A DNA stretch of 64,000 nucleotides from Clostridia bacterium. Its GTDB lineage: Bacteria > Bacillota > Clostridia > Christensenellales > Aristaeellaceae. Position numbers and translations under genes: made by a program. The stretch covers positions 1 to 64,000 of the forward strand of contig JAFUFB010000001.1 in assembly GCA_017470145.1 (NCBI GenBank), read 5' to 3'. Each line of letters starts with the position of its first letter. The first letter of the stretch is position 1. The notes beneath the pieces were generated by a model. It saw only the letters and a program-made list of their open reading frames with translations, was not told the DNA's origin and ran no database searches. Shown in pieces: positions 16,313-25,483 of this stretch.

Positions 16313-18355
16313 TTATCGGTCGATCTGCCAAACATATTTTCCCGCTTCTCCCTGCAGCTGTAGGGTGGTGAGCCCCTCTTCCAGCTGGGGATTCACGCTG
16401 ACGCCATCGTCCCGGTACAGCTCGTACTGGGCCGGGCCCTCCACCCATCCCAGGGCGGTCAGGCGGGTATCGTCCAGCTCCTCCGTGCACTCCCCGCCCC
16501 CGCAAAGCAGGGCGAAGCGGCCCTTCTTTACGAACAGGGGGAATTCATGCAGCCCCAGGGCAATGTAATGGTCGCTCTTTTCCAGGGGCTCCAGATCGTA
16601 ATCCTGGCCGGAGCGGAAGCGGATCATCAGCATATCCTCCGGCAGATACACATACCGGCCAACGGCATTGGGCTCGTACACCGGGGCGATCATGCAATCC
16701 TCCCCCAGCATCAGCTGATCCTCCACCCGGCAGGCCCGGCCATCCTGGGGATAATCGAAGGCCAGGGGTCGGAAGTACATCTCATCCCGCAGGGCGGCCT
16801 TCATGAATTCGCTGTACAGATAGGGCAGCAAGGCGTAGCGCACGGTGACCGTGTCCCGCATGCCCTCCCAGGAATCGAAGCGGTAGATCTCCTGATCCCG
16901 GGTATGCAGGGCGGAATGATTCCGCATCAGGGGCGTGAACACCCCCAGCTGCAGGAATCGGGCCAGCAGGTCCTCCGTCGTGTCCATGCCAAAGCCCCCC
17001 AGGTCGCATCCGCTGAAGAGGAAGCCGCTCATGTTCAGCCCCGGCATCATCTGCATGGCCATCTTGATATGGCTCCACCAGGAGAAGTTGTCCCCCTGCC
17101 AGACGCCCCCGTCCCGGTGGGCGCCGATAAAGGAGGAGCGGGAGAACAGCAAATAGCGCCGGTCCGGCTGATAGCGGCGAATCCCCTCCGCCGTGGCGTG
17201 GGTCATGCCCGCGCCGTAAATATTATGCACTTGATCGTGGCAAATCTTGCCCTGGGGTGTCTGGTGATAGAACCGCCTGTAATCCGCCGGGTTGTTGGCC
17301 ATGCCGCTGAAAACATTTCCCAGGGCCCACATGCCCTCGTAATCGTCCAGATGCTGGCGCTGATATTCCGCCTTCGCGAAGCCTTCCCGCAGGGAATCCT
17401 CCGTGAAGAACAGGGCAGGCTCGTTCATATCGTTCCAGAAGCCCTCGATGCCCTCCTCCAGCAGGGGCTGATACAGATCGCCGAACCACTCCCGGGCCTC
17501 CGGGTTCAGGAAATCCGGAAAGGCGCACATGCCCGGCCAGACGGAGGCGATGAAATCGCTGCCGTCCTCCTTCTTGCAGAACACATCCCGGGCCTTGCCG
17601 GAATCATAGGGAGCATATCCCTCCTCCTGCTTGATGCCCGCGTCGATAATGGGAATCAGACGGATGTGCCGCTCCTTCATCTCCCCGTTGAAGGCCTTCC
17701 AATCCGGGAAAAATTCCGGCTTCCAGCTGAAGTTTTTATAATCCACCATATAATCGATATCCAGGCAGACCCCATCCAGGGGGATATGGCGCTGGCGATG
17801 GTTCTCCACCACGGCGCGGACCGCTTCCTCCCCCGCGTAGCCCCAGCGGCTCTGGATATAGCCAAAGGCCCAGCGAGGCGGCGTATAGCTCCCGCCCGTC
17901 AGCTGGCGGAACTCCCGGGCGATGGCCCTGGCGGAATGCCCTTCCAGGAGGTAAACGTCCAGATTCCCATTCTCGGAGGTGATGACTGCCTCCGTCCCGT
18001 GGGATTCTCCCAGGTCGAAGGTCACCAGACCGGGGTCGTCAAAATAGACCCCGAAGACCTGCCCCGGCCGGAAGAAGATCAGGAAATTGTGGGAGGCGTA
18101 CAGGCTGGGCTGGTTTTCGGAATGGTTGAACATATCCGTGTTCCAGGCCCGATACAAATGGCCTCGTTTGTTCATCCCCCGGACGTTTTCCCCCAGACCG
18201 AAGATCATCTCCTCCGGGGTCATGGTCCGCCGGAAGATCACCTTCTCCCCTTCCCTGCCGGTTTCAAAAAAAGGCACCTCCCCCGCCGCGGCTTCCAGGC
18301 TTTGCACCACCGCCCCGGTGGGGAAAGGGGTTCCGAAGGTATATTTTCGAATCAC
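16313..18355 (-). CDS. Glycoside hydrolase family 31, alpha-glucosidase type
   Basis: A 680-residue cytoplasmic retaining glycosidase. N-terminal beta domain to about residue 150, TIM barrel after TPPRWAFGYIQSRWGY. The nucleophile is Asp309 in GFWNDMNEP and the acid/base region is GGVWQGDNFSWW. A C-terminal beta domain holds LMLGEDCMIAPVYEPNA. The start is GTG at 18355 with AAGAGG upstream. It would release glucose or xylose from alpha-linked oligosaccharides; substrate cannot be fixed from sequence. The hybrid kinase follows directly. Confidence 0.88.
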   Translation of the reverse strand: MIRKYTFGTPFPTGAVVQSLEAAAGEVPFFETGREGEKVIFRRTMTPEEMIFGLGENVRGMNKRGHLYRAWNTDMFNHSENQPSLYASHNFLIFFRPGQVFGVYFDDPGLVTFDLGESHGTEAVITSENGNLDVYLLEGHSARAIAREFRQLTGGSYTPPRWAFGYIQSRWGYAGEEAVRAVVENHRQRHIPLDGVCLDIDYMVDYKNFSWKPEFFPDWKAFNGEMKERHIRLIPIIDAGIKQEEGYAPYDSGKARDVFCKKEDGSDFIASVWPGMCAFPDFLNPEAREWFGDLYQPLLEEGIEGFWNDMNEPALFFTEDSLREGFAKAEYQRQHLDDYEGMWALGNVFSGMANNPADYRRFYHQTPQGKICHDQVHNIYGAGMTHATAEGIRRYQPDRRYLLFSRSSFIGAHRDGGVWQGDNFSWWSHIKMAMQMMPGLNMSGFLFSGCDLGGFGMDTTEDLLARFLQLGVFTPLMRNHSALHTRDQEIYRFDSWEGMRDTVTVRYALLPYLYSEFMKAALRDEMYFRPLAFDYPQDGRACRVEDQLMLGEDCMIAPVYEPNAVGRYVYLPEDMLMIRFRSGQDYDLEPLEKSDHYIALGLHEFPLFVKKGRFALLCGGGECTEELDDTRLTALGWVEGPAQYELYRDDGVSVNPQLEEGLTTLQLQGEAGKYVWQIDR

Positions 18356-18497
18356 GAACGCTCAACCTCTTTTCTATGTTCTATATACACTGTGATTTTT
18401 CTTGCATGTGCGCGAAGAGACGCTTCACCCCGCGCGCCTTATCATACAGGATAAACGCCGGAAAGGCAACAAAAAAGTAGGAGGAACCGATTTCTCC

Positions 18498-18526
18498 TTG
18501 CCTTTCCTTCGGAAAATTATTAGAAT
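18498..18526 (+). promoter_or_regulatory. Promoter of the small secreted protein gene
   Basis: TTGCCT (18498-18503) and TAGAAT (18521-18526), 17 bases apart and 60 bases before the TTG start. Confidence 0.5.
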
Positions 18527-18585
18527 AGGAGTGCTGTTCTGTCCCTCCATGGCAAGAACAGTTATTCTGAAAGGGATGAATCATT

Positions 18586-19197
18586 TTGAAACGGAAATTG
18601 CTTTCACTTTCCCTGGCGCTGCTGCTGGCGGCTGCCCCAATTTCCGCCCTGGCCGCCGGGCTGCTTTCCGACATCTGGGGCACGCCCATTCCCTCCGCCA
18701 CCCCCACGCCGGCGTCTGGCGTCTTCTCCTTCCGGGAAAAAGTGCAGTGGAACATGTCCCTGGAGCTGGTGAAGGCTCTGGAGAACATTGAGCTGGTGGA
18801 GCGGTTCAACGGCGCCTGGAGCATTCTCTATCCCCTGAGCCCGGTGGAGGTCAGCAAGTTTACCGCCGATCTGGTGTATATGTTCTATAACGATCAGCTG
18901 AAGATGATCTCCTACGACTTCTCCTCCGCCGCCCCGGACGCGGATTTCCTTTACCTCAGCGGCGCCTTGGATTCCGTCTATGGGGAACATCAGGAGGCCG
19001 GCGCCGCCCAGATCGTCACCTTCATGGACCAGATCTATCCCGGGCATTACAGCGCCGGAGATCTGAAGAGCTGCCGGGGTTGGACCTTCGGGGAGGATAC
19101 CCTGATCTATCTGTTCTATCACTCCGACACTGCTTATACCATCCTCTACGTCAACGCCCCCGCCCAGGTCAGCGGCTTTGTGACCACGGGGTTGTAA
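18586..19197 (+). CDS. Small secreted protein, function unknown
   Basis: A 203-residue protein. Residues 1-24 are a clear signal peptide (MKRKLLSLSLALLLAAAPIS then ALA), followed by a Pro/Thr/Ser-rich stretch (TPIPSATPTPASG) and one folded domain without Cys. The start is TTG at 18586, with AAAGGGATG upstream. The ATG just before it is in another frame. It has its own promoter and terminator. It is divergent from the GH31-kinase operon. I do not recognise the family. Confidence 0.75.
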   Translation: MKRKLLSLSLALLLAAAPISALAAGLLSDIWGTPIPSATPTPASGVFSFREKVQWNMSLELVKALENIELVERFNGAWSILYPLSPVEVSKFTADLVYMFYNDQLKMISYDFSSAAPDADFLYLSGALDSVYGEHQEAGAAQIVTFMDQIYPGHYSAGDLKSCRGWTFGEDTLIYLFYHSDTAYTILYVNAPAQVSGFVTTGL

Positions 19198-19306
19198 ATC
19201 ATTGCTGAAAGTTCCCCCGCGAAGCAAGGGACGAAAGAAGCCATCTCTATTCACGTTTTCCCGGTGGGTTTGAATCGATCAGTGTTTTCCGGGATCAAAG
19301 CTTATT

Positions 19307-19336
19307 AAAACCGCGGAGCTCTCGCTCCGCGGTTTT
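19307..19336. terminator. Bidirectional terminator
   Basis: AAAACCGCGGAGC and GCTCCGCGGTTTT form a 13-bp perfect stem with loop TCTC. TTTT tracts occur on both strands, so it can end both the secreted-protein gene (plus) and the efflux operon (minus). Confidence 0.85.
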
Positions 19337-19349
19337 GTTTGGGCTATGA

Positions 19350-20483
19350 TTAAGCTTCGCCTTCGGTCTCCGTCTCCTCGGTTTCAGGTTCCGGCGAGGA
19401 AACCGGCGCCGCTTTGATCTCGTCTTCCTCCAGGGTGGTCACCACTGCGGTCATGCCATAGCGGGTGTTCTCATCCGGAATGAAAGAGATATACACAGGA
19501 TAGGTGGTGCTTTCCTCCCCGATCGTACCCAGGGCGGAAATCAGATCCACCGTGCCCTCATAGGAGACACCCTGATCCTGATTCCAATCCAGCTCCACCT
19601 TCACCTTCTGGCCCAGGGAAAGATCCTGCAGATCGGCCTCCGCCACATCCGCCACGACCCAGACCGCATCCTTGGGATAAATCTCCGCCACGACGCTGTT
19701 CTGGGTCACGCTGGCGCCCTGAGAAACCTGCAGGCTGGCGATGATGCCATCCACTCCCGCCTTGATTTCCGGGCTGGTAATCTCTGCGCCGTCATAGGCG
19801 GCGTCCACGGTTTCGAACAACAGCTGTCCCTTCTTTACCGTGTCTCCCGCCTGCACAGCGGTGGAAACGATGGTTCCCTCCCCGCCGATGGCTGTGGGGG
19901 AAACCCGGGCGATATTGCCCCGGCCGATACGGCTCACCAGCGTATAGGCGGAATCCCGCATGATGTCGATGGCGTCCCCGATGAAGAATCTGCCTTCCGT
20001 CACCAGCACGGTAAAGCTGTTGCCATCCACGCCAGTGATGACGCCCTTGCCCCGATAGGTGGTGCGCTTGGCCGCCACCAGATAGACGGTTTCGCCGGAA
20101 TGGACGATGTAATTCTCCACCGCCTCATAGGCCTTGCCCGTGGTGGCGGCGATGGTCATGGTATATTGCCCCTCCAGATACATGACGCCGCCATAGCGCT
20201 CCACCACCGCGGTGGCGTCTTCCCCGGCGCCGCCGAACACGGAGGTGATGGTGCCATCCTCCGGGGCGTAGACCTTGTTGGTCTTTACCCGGGCAATGGT
20301 CGTATCCGCGGTGACGCTTTGCCCTTCCTTCACCAGGGTCTCCTCCACGGTGCCGCCGATGGGGGCGTACACCTGGGCGGTGGCGCTGGCTTCCACGTTG
20401 CCGTTGAAGGAGATGGTCTCCGCCAGGGCGGCGGTAGTCATCAGGCACAGGGCCAGGAACAGTGCAGCAACTTGCTTTTTCAT
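19350..20483 (-). CDS. HlyD/RND-type efflux adaptor, secreted form
   Basis: A 377-residue membrane-fusion-like protein. Residues 1-21 are a signal peptide (MKKQVAALFLALCLMTTAALA). A biotinyl-lipoyl half (VEASATAQVYAPIGGTVEET) is followed by a second barrel-sandwich part and the beta-barrel VWVVADVAEADLQDLSLGQ. The C-terminus is Glu/Thr-rich (EPETEETETEGEA). It is last in the operon after the MacB-like permease, which already has an adaptor upstream, so the operon encodes two. Confidence 0.75.
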   Translation of the reverse strand: MKKQVAALFLALCLMTTAALAETISFNGNVEASATAQVYAPIGGTVEETLVKEGQSVTADTTIARVKTNKVYAPEDGTITSVFGGAGEDATAVVERYGGVMYLEGQYTMTIAATTGKAYEAVENYIVHSGETVYLVAAKRTTYRGKGVITGVDGNSFTVLVTEGRFFIGDAIDIMRDSAYTLVSRIGRGNIARVSPTAIGGEGTIVSTAVQAGDTVKKGQLLFETVDAAYDGAEITSPEIKAGVDGIIASLQVSQGASVTQNSVVAEIYPKDAVWVVADVAEADLQDLSLGQKVKVELDWNQDQGVSYEGTVDLISALGTIGEESTTYPVYISFIPDENTRYGMTAVVTTLEEDEIKAAPVSSPEPETEETETEGEA

Positions 20484-20513
20484 TTTGTGTTTCTCCTTTA
20501 TATTAATTTATTT

Positions 20514-21728
20514 TTACATGGAACGCAGGGCGTCGATGGGGTTCAGTCTGCTGGCCTTTCTCGCCGGGGCCCAGCCAAAGATGATGCCGATGGCGGCGGA
20601 GAACCCGAAGCCCAGCAGGATGGCGTCCGTGCTGATTCGGAAGGTCGTGCCCATGACGTTGCTCAGGATCATGCTCAGCAGCAGGCCTAATCCGATGCCT
20701 GCCAGGCCACCGATCAGGCTCAGCAGGAAGCTCTCGATCAGGAACTGCAGCTGAATCTGCCATTGTCGGGCTCCCAGGGCCTTCTTCAGGCCGATTTCTA
20801 CCGTCCGCTCCGTCACGGTGGTCAGCATCATGTTCATAATCCCGATGCCGCCCACCAACAGCGCAATGCTGGCGATGCCAGCCAGCAGGGTGGTCATCAT
20901 GCCCATCATGGTCTCCATGGTGTTCTCAATGGCGTCCATGGTGGTAATGGTGAAGCAATCCTCCTCGAAGGAGAACATCACGTCCATGGCCGCCTCCACC
21001 GCGTCGGAGACCTGCTCGCTGGTGACCCCCTCCGCCATGTACACCGTAAAGCTGGTGACCTCGTTGGCGCTGTTCATCTTCAGCGCCGTAGTGTAGGGAA
21101 TCAGAATGCTGGGGGAGCCCAGGAAGATGGAGGCGATGCTCTCCGTACTGTCCGCGGAGAAGATGCCCACTACCAGGAAGGGAATGCCGTTGATGTACAG
21201 GTTTTTCCCTACGGGATCCACCCCGAAGAAGAAGTCCTCGATCATTTCATCATCGATGAGGCACACATAGCTCATATTGTCCTCGTCGATGAAGTTTAAG
21301 GCCCGGCCCCGCTGCACCACCTCCTCATTGCTGAGGAAATAATAGGCGTTCTTGCCGCTGACGGAGATCCGGCTTTCGTAATTTCCGCCCCGGCTGACCC
21401 GAGCGTTGTTGATGCTAACGGTAGGGGTCACGCCCTCTACTTCCTCCAGGGCCGCCAGCTCCTCCAGATCCGCCTTGGTCATGCCGGATTTCAGGTCGCT
21501 CCCCGTGACGGAGACCGTCAGCGTCCCCGCGCCCATGCTGAGAAAGCTATCCGTGATGGATCCGGTAACGCCATTGACGGTGGTGATCAGGGTGATGACC
21601 GCCATGACGCCGATCAGGATGCCCAGCACCGTCAGGAAGGATCGCACCTTGGACCCCCAGATGTTGCTTAGGCTCATGCGGAAGCATTCCCCGATCATGA
21701 CGAAGGGTCTTTTGATGGCTTTAAGCAT
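20514..21728 (-). CDS. MacB-type ABC transporter permease
   Basis: A 404-residue permease. The first membrane helix is about residues 25-50 (FLTVLGILIGVMAVITLITT). A large extracellular MacB_PCD domain follows to about 270, then three C-terminal helices including ASIALLVGGIGIMNMMLTTV followed by ERTVEIGLKKALGA, the FtsX/MacB signature. The start at 21728 has AAGGGGG upstream and overlaps the ATPase stop by 8 bases. With the neighbouring ATPase it should act as a mechanotransmitting exporter of peptides or lipids. Confidence 0.9.
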   Translation of the reverse strand: MLKAIKRPFVMIGECFRMSLSNIWGSKVRSFLTVLGILIGVMAVITLITTVNGVTGSITDSFLSMGAGTLTVSVTGSDLKSGMTKADLEELAALEEVEGVTPTVSINNARVSRGGNYESRISVSGKNAYYFLSNEEVVQRGRALNFIDEDNMSYVCLIDDEMIEDFFFGVDPVGKNLYINGIPFLVVGIFSADSTESIASIFLGSPSILIPYTTALKMNSANEVTSFTVYMAEGVTSEQVSDAVEAAMDVMFSFEEDCFTITTMDAIENTMETMMGMMTTLLAGIASIALLVGGIGIMNMMLTTVTERTVEIGLKKALGARQWQIQLQFLIESFLLSLIGGLAGIGLGLLLSMILSNVMGTTFRISTDAILLGFGFSAAIGIIFGWAPARKASRLNPIDALRSM

Positions 21729-22416
21729 CCGCTGTTCCACCCCCTTCCGTCAGCACCCCGTCGATGATATGCACCACTCGCTTCGCGTTGGCGGCGATGT
21801 TCATGTCATGGGTGATCATGATGATGGACCGGCCTTCCTCGTTCAGCTCCCGAAACAGCTGCATGATCTGCTTGCCCGTCTTCTGATCCAGGGCGCCGGT
21901 GGGCTCGTCCGCCAGCAGAATGCCAGGGTTGGTTACCAAGGCCCGGGCGATGGCCACCCGCTGCTGCTGGCCGCCGGAAAGCTGGTTGGGATAATGGCCC
22001 ATGCGGTCCGCCAGGCCCACCCTGTCCAGCATCTCCTTGGCCCGGCGGGTTCTTTCCCGCTGGCTGACTCCGGCGTAGATCAGGGGCAATTCCACATTCC
22101 GCACCGCGTCCAGCCGGGGCAGCAGCTGGCTGTTCTGAAAAACGAAGCCCACCGCCTGGCTGCGGATATCCGCCAGCTCGCTTTCCGTCATGTCCTCGAT
22201 CACGTGATCCCGCAGGATATATTGGCCGGAGGTGGCGGTGTCCAGGCATCCGATGATGTTCATCAGGGTACTCTTGCCGCTGCCGCTGGGGCCCAGTACG
22301 GAGAGATACTCCCCTTCCTGAATCTCCAGATTCACATCTTTCAGCACCTGCATGTCCTCATCGCCCATGTGGTAAAACTTGTTGATGTTCTCCATCCGGA
22401 AAAATACGCTGTCCAT
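21721..22416 (-). CDS. ABC transporter ATP-binding protein, MacB/LolD type
   Basis: A 231-residue ATPase. Walker [11 protein letters not shown]-loop [11 protein letters not shown], signature [15 protein letters not shown], Walker [13 protein letters not shown] and switch ITHDMN. The start chosen is ATG at 22416, one base after the stop of the preceding adaptor gene. An in-frame ATG at 22434 would overlap that gene. It couples with the MacB-like permease downstream. Confidence 0.92.
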   Translation of the reverse strand: MDSVFFRMENINKFYHMGDEDMQVLKDVNLEIQEGEYLSVLGPSGSGKSTLMNIIGCLDTATSGQYILRDHVIEDMTESELADIRSQAVGFVFQNSQLLPRLDAVRNVELPLIYAGVSQRERTRRAKEMLDRVGLADRMGHYPNQLSGGQQQRVAIARALVTNPGILLADEPTGALDQKTGKQIMQLFRELNEEGRSIIMITHDMNIAANAKRVVHIIDGVLTEGGGTADA

Positions 22417-22417
22417 T

Positions 22418-23452
22418 TTACCGACCACCGCCATTTTGTCCGGGGGAACCGCCGGAGGGCGCGCCGCCGCCATTGTTGTTATTCTGCCGATTCTGCCAGT
22501 TCTGGCCTCCGCCGTTTTGACGGTTATTATTCTGCTGATTGAACTGGGTCTGGCCGAACATGCTGGAGAACAGGCCGTTCAGGGAATCTTCCTTTACCTC
22601 GCTGACCACGTATACCGTTTCCCCGCTCTCCAGGCCGGACTTGATCTCCACATAGTTGCCGTTGCTGACGCCCACCTCCACCTGGACCTGCTCCAGGGTT
22701 TCATCCTCCTTCATCTTGAAGACAAAGGCCTGATTCTCGAAGGTAAAGCTGAGGGCGTCGGCCTTCAGCACCACCACGTCCACCGCTTCCTCCTGAGGAA
22801 TGGTGACCGTTACCTGCATGCCGGGGTAGACATCCCCGTCCACGTCCACATAGGCAGTGGCGGTATAATAGGCTACGTTGCCGGTGGATGAGGAGATATA
22901 GTTAATGCTTTCCACCGCGGACTCAAACACCTTTTCCGTAGCCGTGGCGGTGACCGTGCATCGATCCCCTACCGCCACGTCGCCAATGTCGTATTCATCC
23001 ACCCGGAAGGACACCTGCATGTGCTCAAAATCCGCGATCTGGACCAGGCTCTCGCCGCTGGCCACCTCGTCGCCCACTTCCACGCTGACCTGGTTCACCC
23101 GGCCATCAAAATCCGCCGTCACGGTGCTGCCGTTGCTGAGCCGCACCAGCTTATCACCCTTTTTGACCTCGTCCCCATTGGCGACGTACACAGTTCGCAC
23201 CGTGGCCTTGCCGCTGGCGGTGTAGGTTTCGCTGTCCCGCAGGGCCAGGCTGCCGCTGAAGCTAAGGGAATTGGAGATGGTCCCCGTGGTGGCGGTGTAC
23301 TCATCGTAGGTCACGGTGTATTGATCCCGCAGCTTGGCCCAGGTATAAACCCCCGCGCCGGCCAGCAGGATCAGGACAATCAGGATTCCGAGAATCCTGC
23401 GAAAAATCCGTTTTTTCTTCTTCCCGGACTTTCGTTTCGTCGTTTCACTCAT
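22418..23452 (-). CDS. HlyD/RND-type efflux adaptor with N/G-rich tail
   Basis: A 344-residue adaptor. A basic N-terminus (SGKKKKRIFRR) precedes one membrane anchor at about 17-35 (ILGILIVLILLAGAGVYTW). Lipoyl-type and beta-barrel domains follow (YTASGKATVRTVYVANGDEV, MQVSFRVDEYDIGDVAVGD). The last 45 residues are low complexity, rich in Asn, Gln and Gly. It is first in the operon with ATPase, permease and a second adaptor downstream. Confidence 0.85.
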   Translation of the reverse strand: MSETTKRKSGKKKKRIFRRILGILIVLILLAGAGVYTWAKLRDQYTVTYDEYTATTGTISNSLSFSGSLALRDSETYTASGKATVRTVYVANGDEVKKGDKLVRLSNGSTVTADFDGRVNQVSVEVGDEVASGESLVQIADFEHMQVSFRVDEYDIGDVAVGDRCTVTATATEKVFESAVESINYISSSTGNVAYYTATAYVDVDGDVYPGMQVTVTIPQEEAVDVVVLKADALSFTFENQAFVFKMKEDETLEQVQVEVGVSNGNYVEIKSGLESGETVYVVSEVKEDSLNGLFSSMFGQTQFNQQNNNRQNGGGQNWQNRQNNNNGGGAPSGGSPGQNGGGR

Positions 23453-23566
23453 CGTTTCACGTTCCTCCTTCGATTGAACAAACCGATCTTATCATGTTTT
23501 TATGAACAGAAATGTGGATGCAGGTGAATATCCTGTGAAAATCCTTTGAGCTTTTTGCGCAAGAAA

Positions 23567-23594
23567 CCCCCGTCATCCAGCTGGATGACGGGGG
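23567..23594. terminator. 28-bp perfect palindrome, terminator of the amidohydrolase gene
   Basis: CCCCCGTCATCCAG and CTGGATGACGGGGG meet without a loop base, followed on the minus strand by TTTCTTG. It lies 30 bases past the amidohydrolase stop. Confidence 0.7.
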
Positions 23595-23624
23595 CATAAT
23601 TGATCTATGTCGGAGCATGGGCGC

Positions 23625-24482
23625 TCACATCTCTTTGACCAGCAGCTTGGCCGCGTTCCGGCTTAAAATCTTCTGAATCTCTTCTTCCCGCAGGGGCAGC
23701 CCGCGGATCTGTTTCACTTCCGCCTCTGGATCCCCCCAGGGGCTGTCCGTGCCGAAGAGGACGCGGTCCGCGCCGAAGGCGGCCACCATGTCGCAGAATG
23801 CTTCCTCCCCCAGCAGCCGCAGGTCCTCTTCCCGCCAGGGATAGTCATCCGGCGCGGGGGTCATTCGTCCCAGGGCAAAGGCCGTGTCCAGATAGACCCC
23901 GGTCTCCGGCAGCAGGCGCTTCGCCTCCTGCCACTGATTCCATCCGCCCATGTGAGCCGCGATCAGGGTGATCCCCCCCACCGCGTCCAGGGCCCGTCGA
24001 ATCTTCCGGGGATCCGCCTGCGTCGCGTTGGGCACGCCCACGTCCTCGCCGCTGTGGATCAGCACCATCAGGCCCAGCTCCCGGCATTTTTTTAGCACCG
24101 CCAGGCTGCGAGGGGCATCGATATCCACCCCCTGATAGGGCGGATGCAGCTTGATGCCGGGCACCTTCGCCGCCTTCAGCCGCTCCAGCTCCGCCTCCCA
24201 GTCCGGGCTGGCGGGATGCATGGCCCCGAAAGAAAGGAGGCCGGTTTCCCCGGTGTTTTCATTGATCTGGAGGACGAAATCGTTCATATGGGACAGCTTG
24301 GCCGGATTCGTCGCCACAGGCTGCACCCAGGCCATCTCCACCCCCGCGGCCCGCTCCCGGGCGGAAAGCCCCGCCGCCGTGCCGTCGGAAAAGCACGCCG
24401 TGTGGGATCCAGCCTGCAGCTTGCTTACCGCCGCCTTCGCGATCCGCTCCGGAAAAATGTGCGTGTGCACATCGATGATCAC
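23625..24482 (-). CDS. Amidohydrolase family 2 (metal-dependent TIM barrel)
   Basis: A 285-residue hydrolase or decarboxylase of unknown substrate. The metal site is IDVHTHIFPE (His6, His8), with GIKLHPPYQG, MVLIHSGED, IAAHMGGWNQW and the catalytic Asp in LFGTDSPWGD. It may be the third gene of a leftward group with the Lgt-like and phosphodiester glycosidase genes, 49 bases after the former. This subfamily is often found without a defined pathway. Confidence 0.75.
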   Translation of the reverse strand: MIIDVHTHIFPERIAKAAVSKLQAGSHTACFSDGTAAGLSARERAAGVEMAWVQPVATNPAKLSHMNDFVLQINENTGETGLLSFGAMHPASPDWEAELERLKAAKVPGIKLHPPYQGVDIDAPRSLAVLKKCRELGLMVLIHSGEDVGVPNATQADPRKIRRALDAVGGITLIAAHMGGWNQWQEAKRLLPETGVYLDTAFALGRMTPAPDDYPWREEDLRLLGEEAFCDMVAAFGADRVLFGTDSPWGDPEAEVKQIRGLPLREEEIQKILSRNAAKLLVKEM

Positions 24483-24531
24483 GCTTCCTTGCCCTCCTGT
24501 TTTTCTTCCCCTGCGGGAAGGCTCATTCGAT

Positions 24532-25479
24532 TTATGCCTTCCTTTCCAGGCTCCGGAGCCGAATACCCAGCGCCACCGGCACCGCCATCACCAGCAGATA
24601 GATGCCGTAAAGCAGCAGGGCATGAATACCCGTGCGGTCCAGGGCAAACTCCAGCCCGATGGCGATGCCCGCCGCCAGGAACACGCTGACGACTGCCACC
24701 ATTCCCAGCTTTTTCTGCCGCTTGCCGGCCCGGGCCGCCAGAATGATTACGCCGATGCCCAAATACACCGCCGCCATCACGTGCTCCAGCCCCACGAAGG
24801 TGATGCTCAGGAATCGATCATACCGCAGGCTCTCCAGCAGCACGGAGCATCCGCCGAACAGCAGCAGGAACAGCAGGCAGGTGTCCCCATCCCGCCGGCT
24901 GCGGGTCATGTCCCAGACCAGGATCGGCAAAAGAATCAACATCACCAGGGCCGCCAGGCGATAGGTGGCCAGATGGTACCCATCCGCCTCCGCGAAGGTC
25001 AGGAAGGTATCGTTCAAAAAGCTGGTCATCAGGGGCCGGCTGTAATCGAACTCCGGCACGCCGCCTTCCCCCGTCCGCTCCAGGGCCATGAAGATGGGCA
25101 GGGCGCAGGCCGCGATGTCCAATGTCAGCCCCGCTGGCTGCCGGGTAATTTTCCCCGTCAGCCACCCTGCCGCCAGCACCCCGGCCACCAGGCCCATCAT
25201 GCTCCATCCGCCGCCGGCCAGGTTTGCCCATCCGGAGAGGGGCATCATGGCCCCCAGCTCCTGGGTCAGCAGGCAGAAGAACAGCCGGCTGCAAAGGCCG
25301 CCCAGCAGCATGGACAGGAACAGCAGCAGGGGGGCGGTCCCCTTCCGAGCCCGCCGCGCCCAGGACAGGAAGCCCATTACCACCGCCGCGCCGATGATCC
25401 CCAGCAGCACGAAGAACCCGAATCGATAAACCTCCAGGCCCAGCAGGCTGATCTTCTCCGCTTCGTCATACAGATTCAT
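24532..25479 (-). CDS. Lgt-like integral membrane protein
   Basis: A 315-residue protein with about eight membrane segments, resembling prolipoprotein diacylglyceryl transferase. It has YRFGFFVLLGI near the N-terminus and GGGWSMMGLVAG where Lgt has GGMSFHGG. The His of that motif is Met here, and the GRxGNFxNxE active-site segment is only loosely matched by ERTGEGGVPEFDY. It is therefore probably a paralogue with changed or lost activity. It starts 4 bases after the phosphodiester glycosidase stop, so the two are co-transcribed. Confidence 0.6.
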   Translation of the reverse strand: MNLYDEAEKISLLGLEVYRFGFFVLLGIIGAAVVMGFLSWARRARKGTAPLLLFLSMLLGGLCSRLFFCLLTQELGAMMPLSGWANLAGGGWSMMGLVAGVLAAGWLTGKITRQPAGLTLDIAACALPIFMALERTGEGGVPEFDYSRPLMTSFLNDTFLTFAEADGYHLATYRLAALVMLILLPILVWDMTRSRRDGDTCLLFLLLFGGCSVLLESLRYDRFLSITFVGLEHVMAAVYLGIGVIILAARAGKRQKKLGMVAVVSVFLAAGIAIGLEFALDRTGIHALLLYGIYLLVMAVPVALGIRLRSLERKA

Positions 25480-25483
25480 CCGC

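Noticed and set aside
18386..18824. Minus-strand frame overlapping the small secreted protein gene
   Set aside because: No family motifs or binding site. The plus strand has a signal peptide, promoter and terminator.
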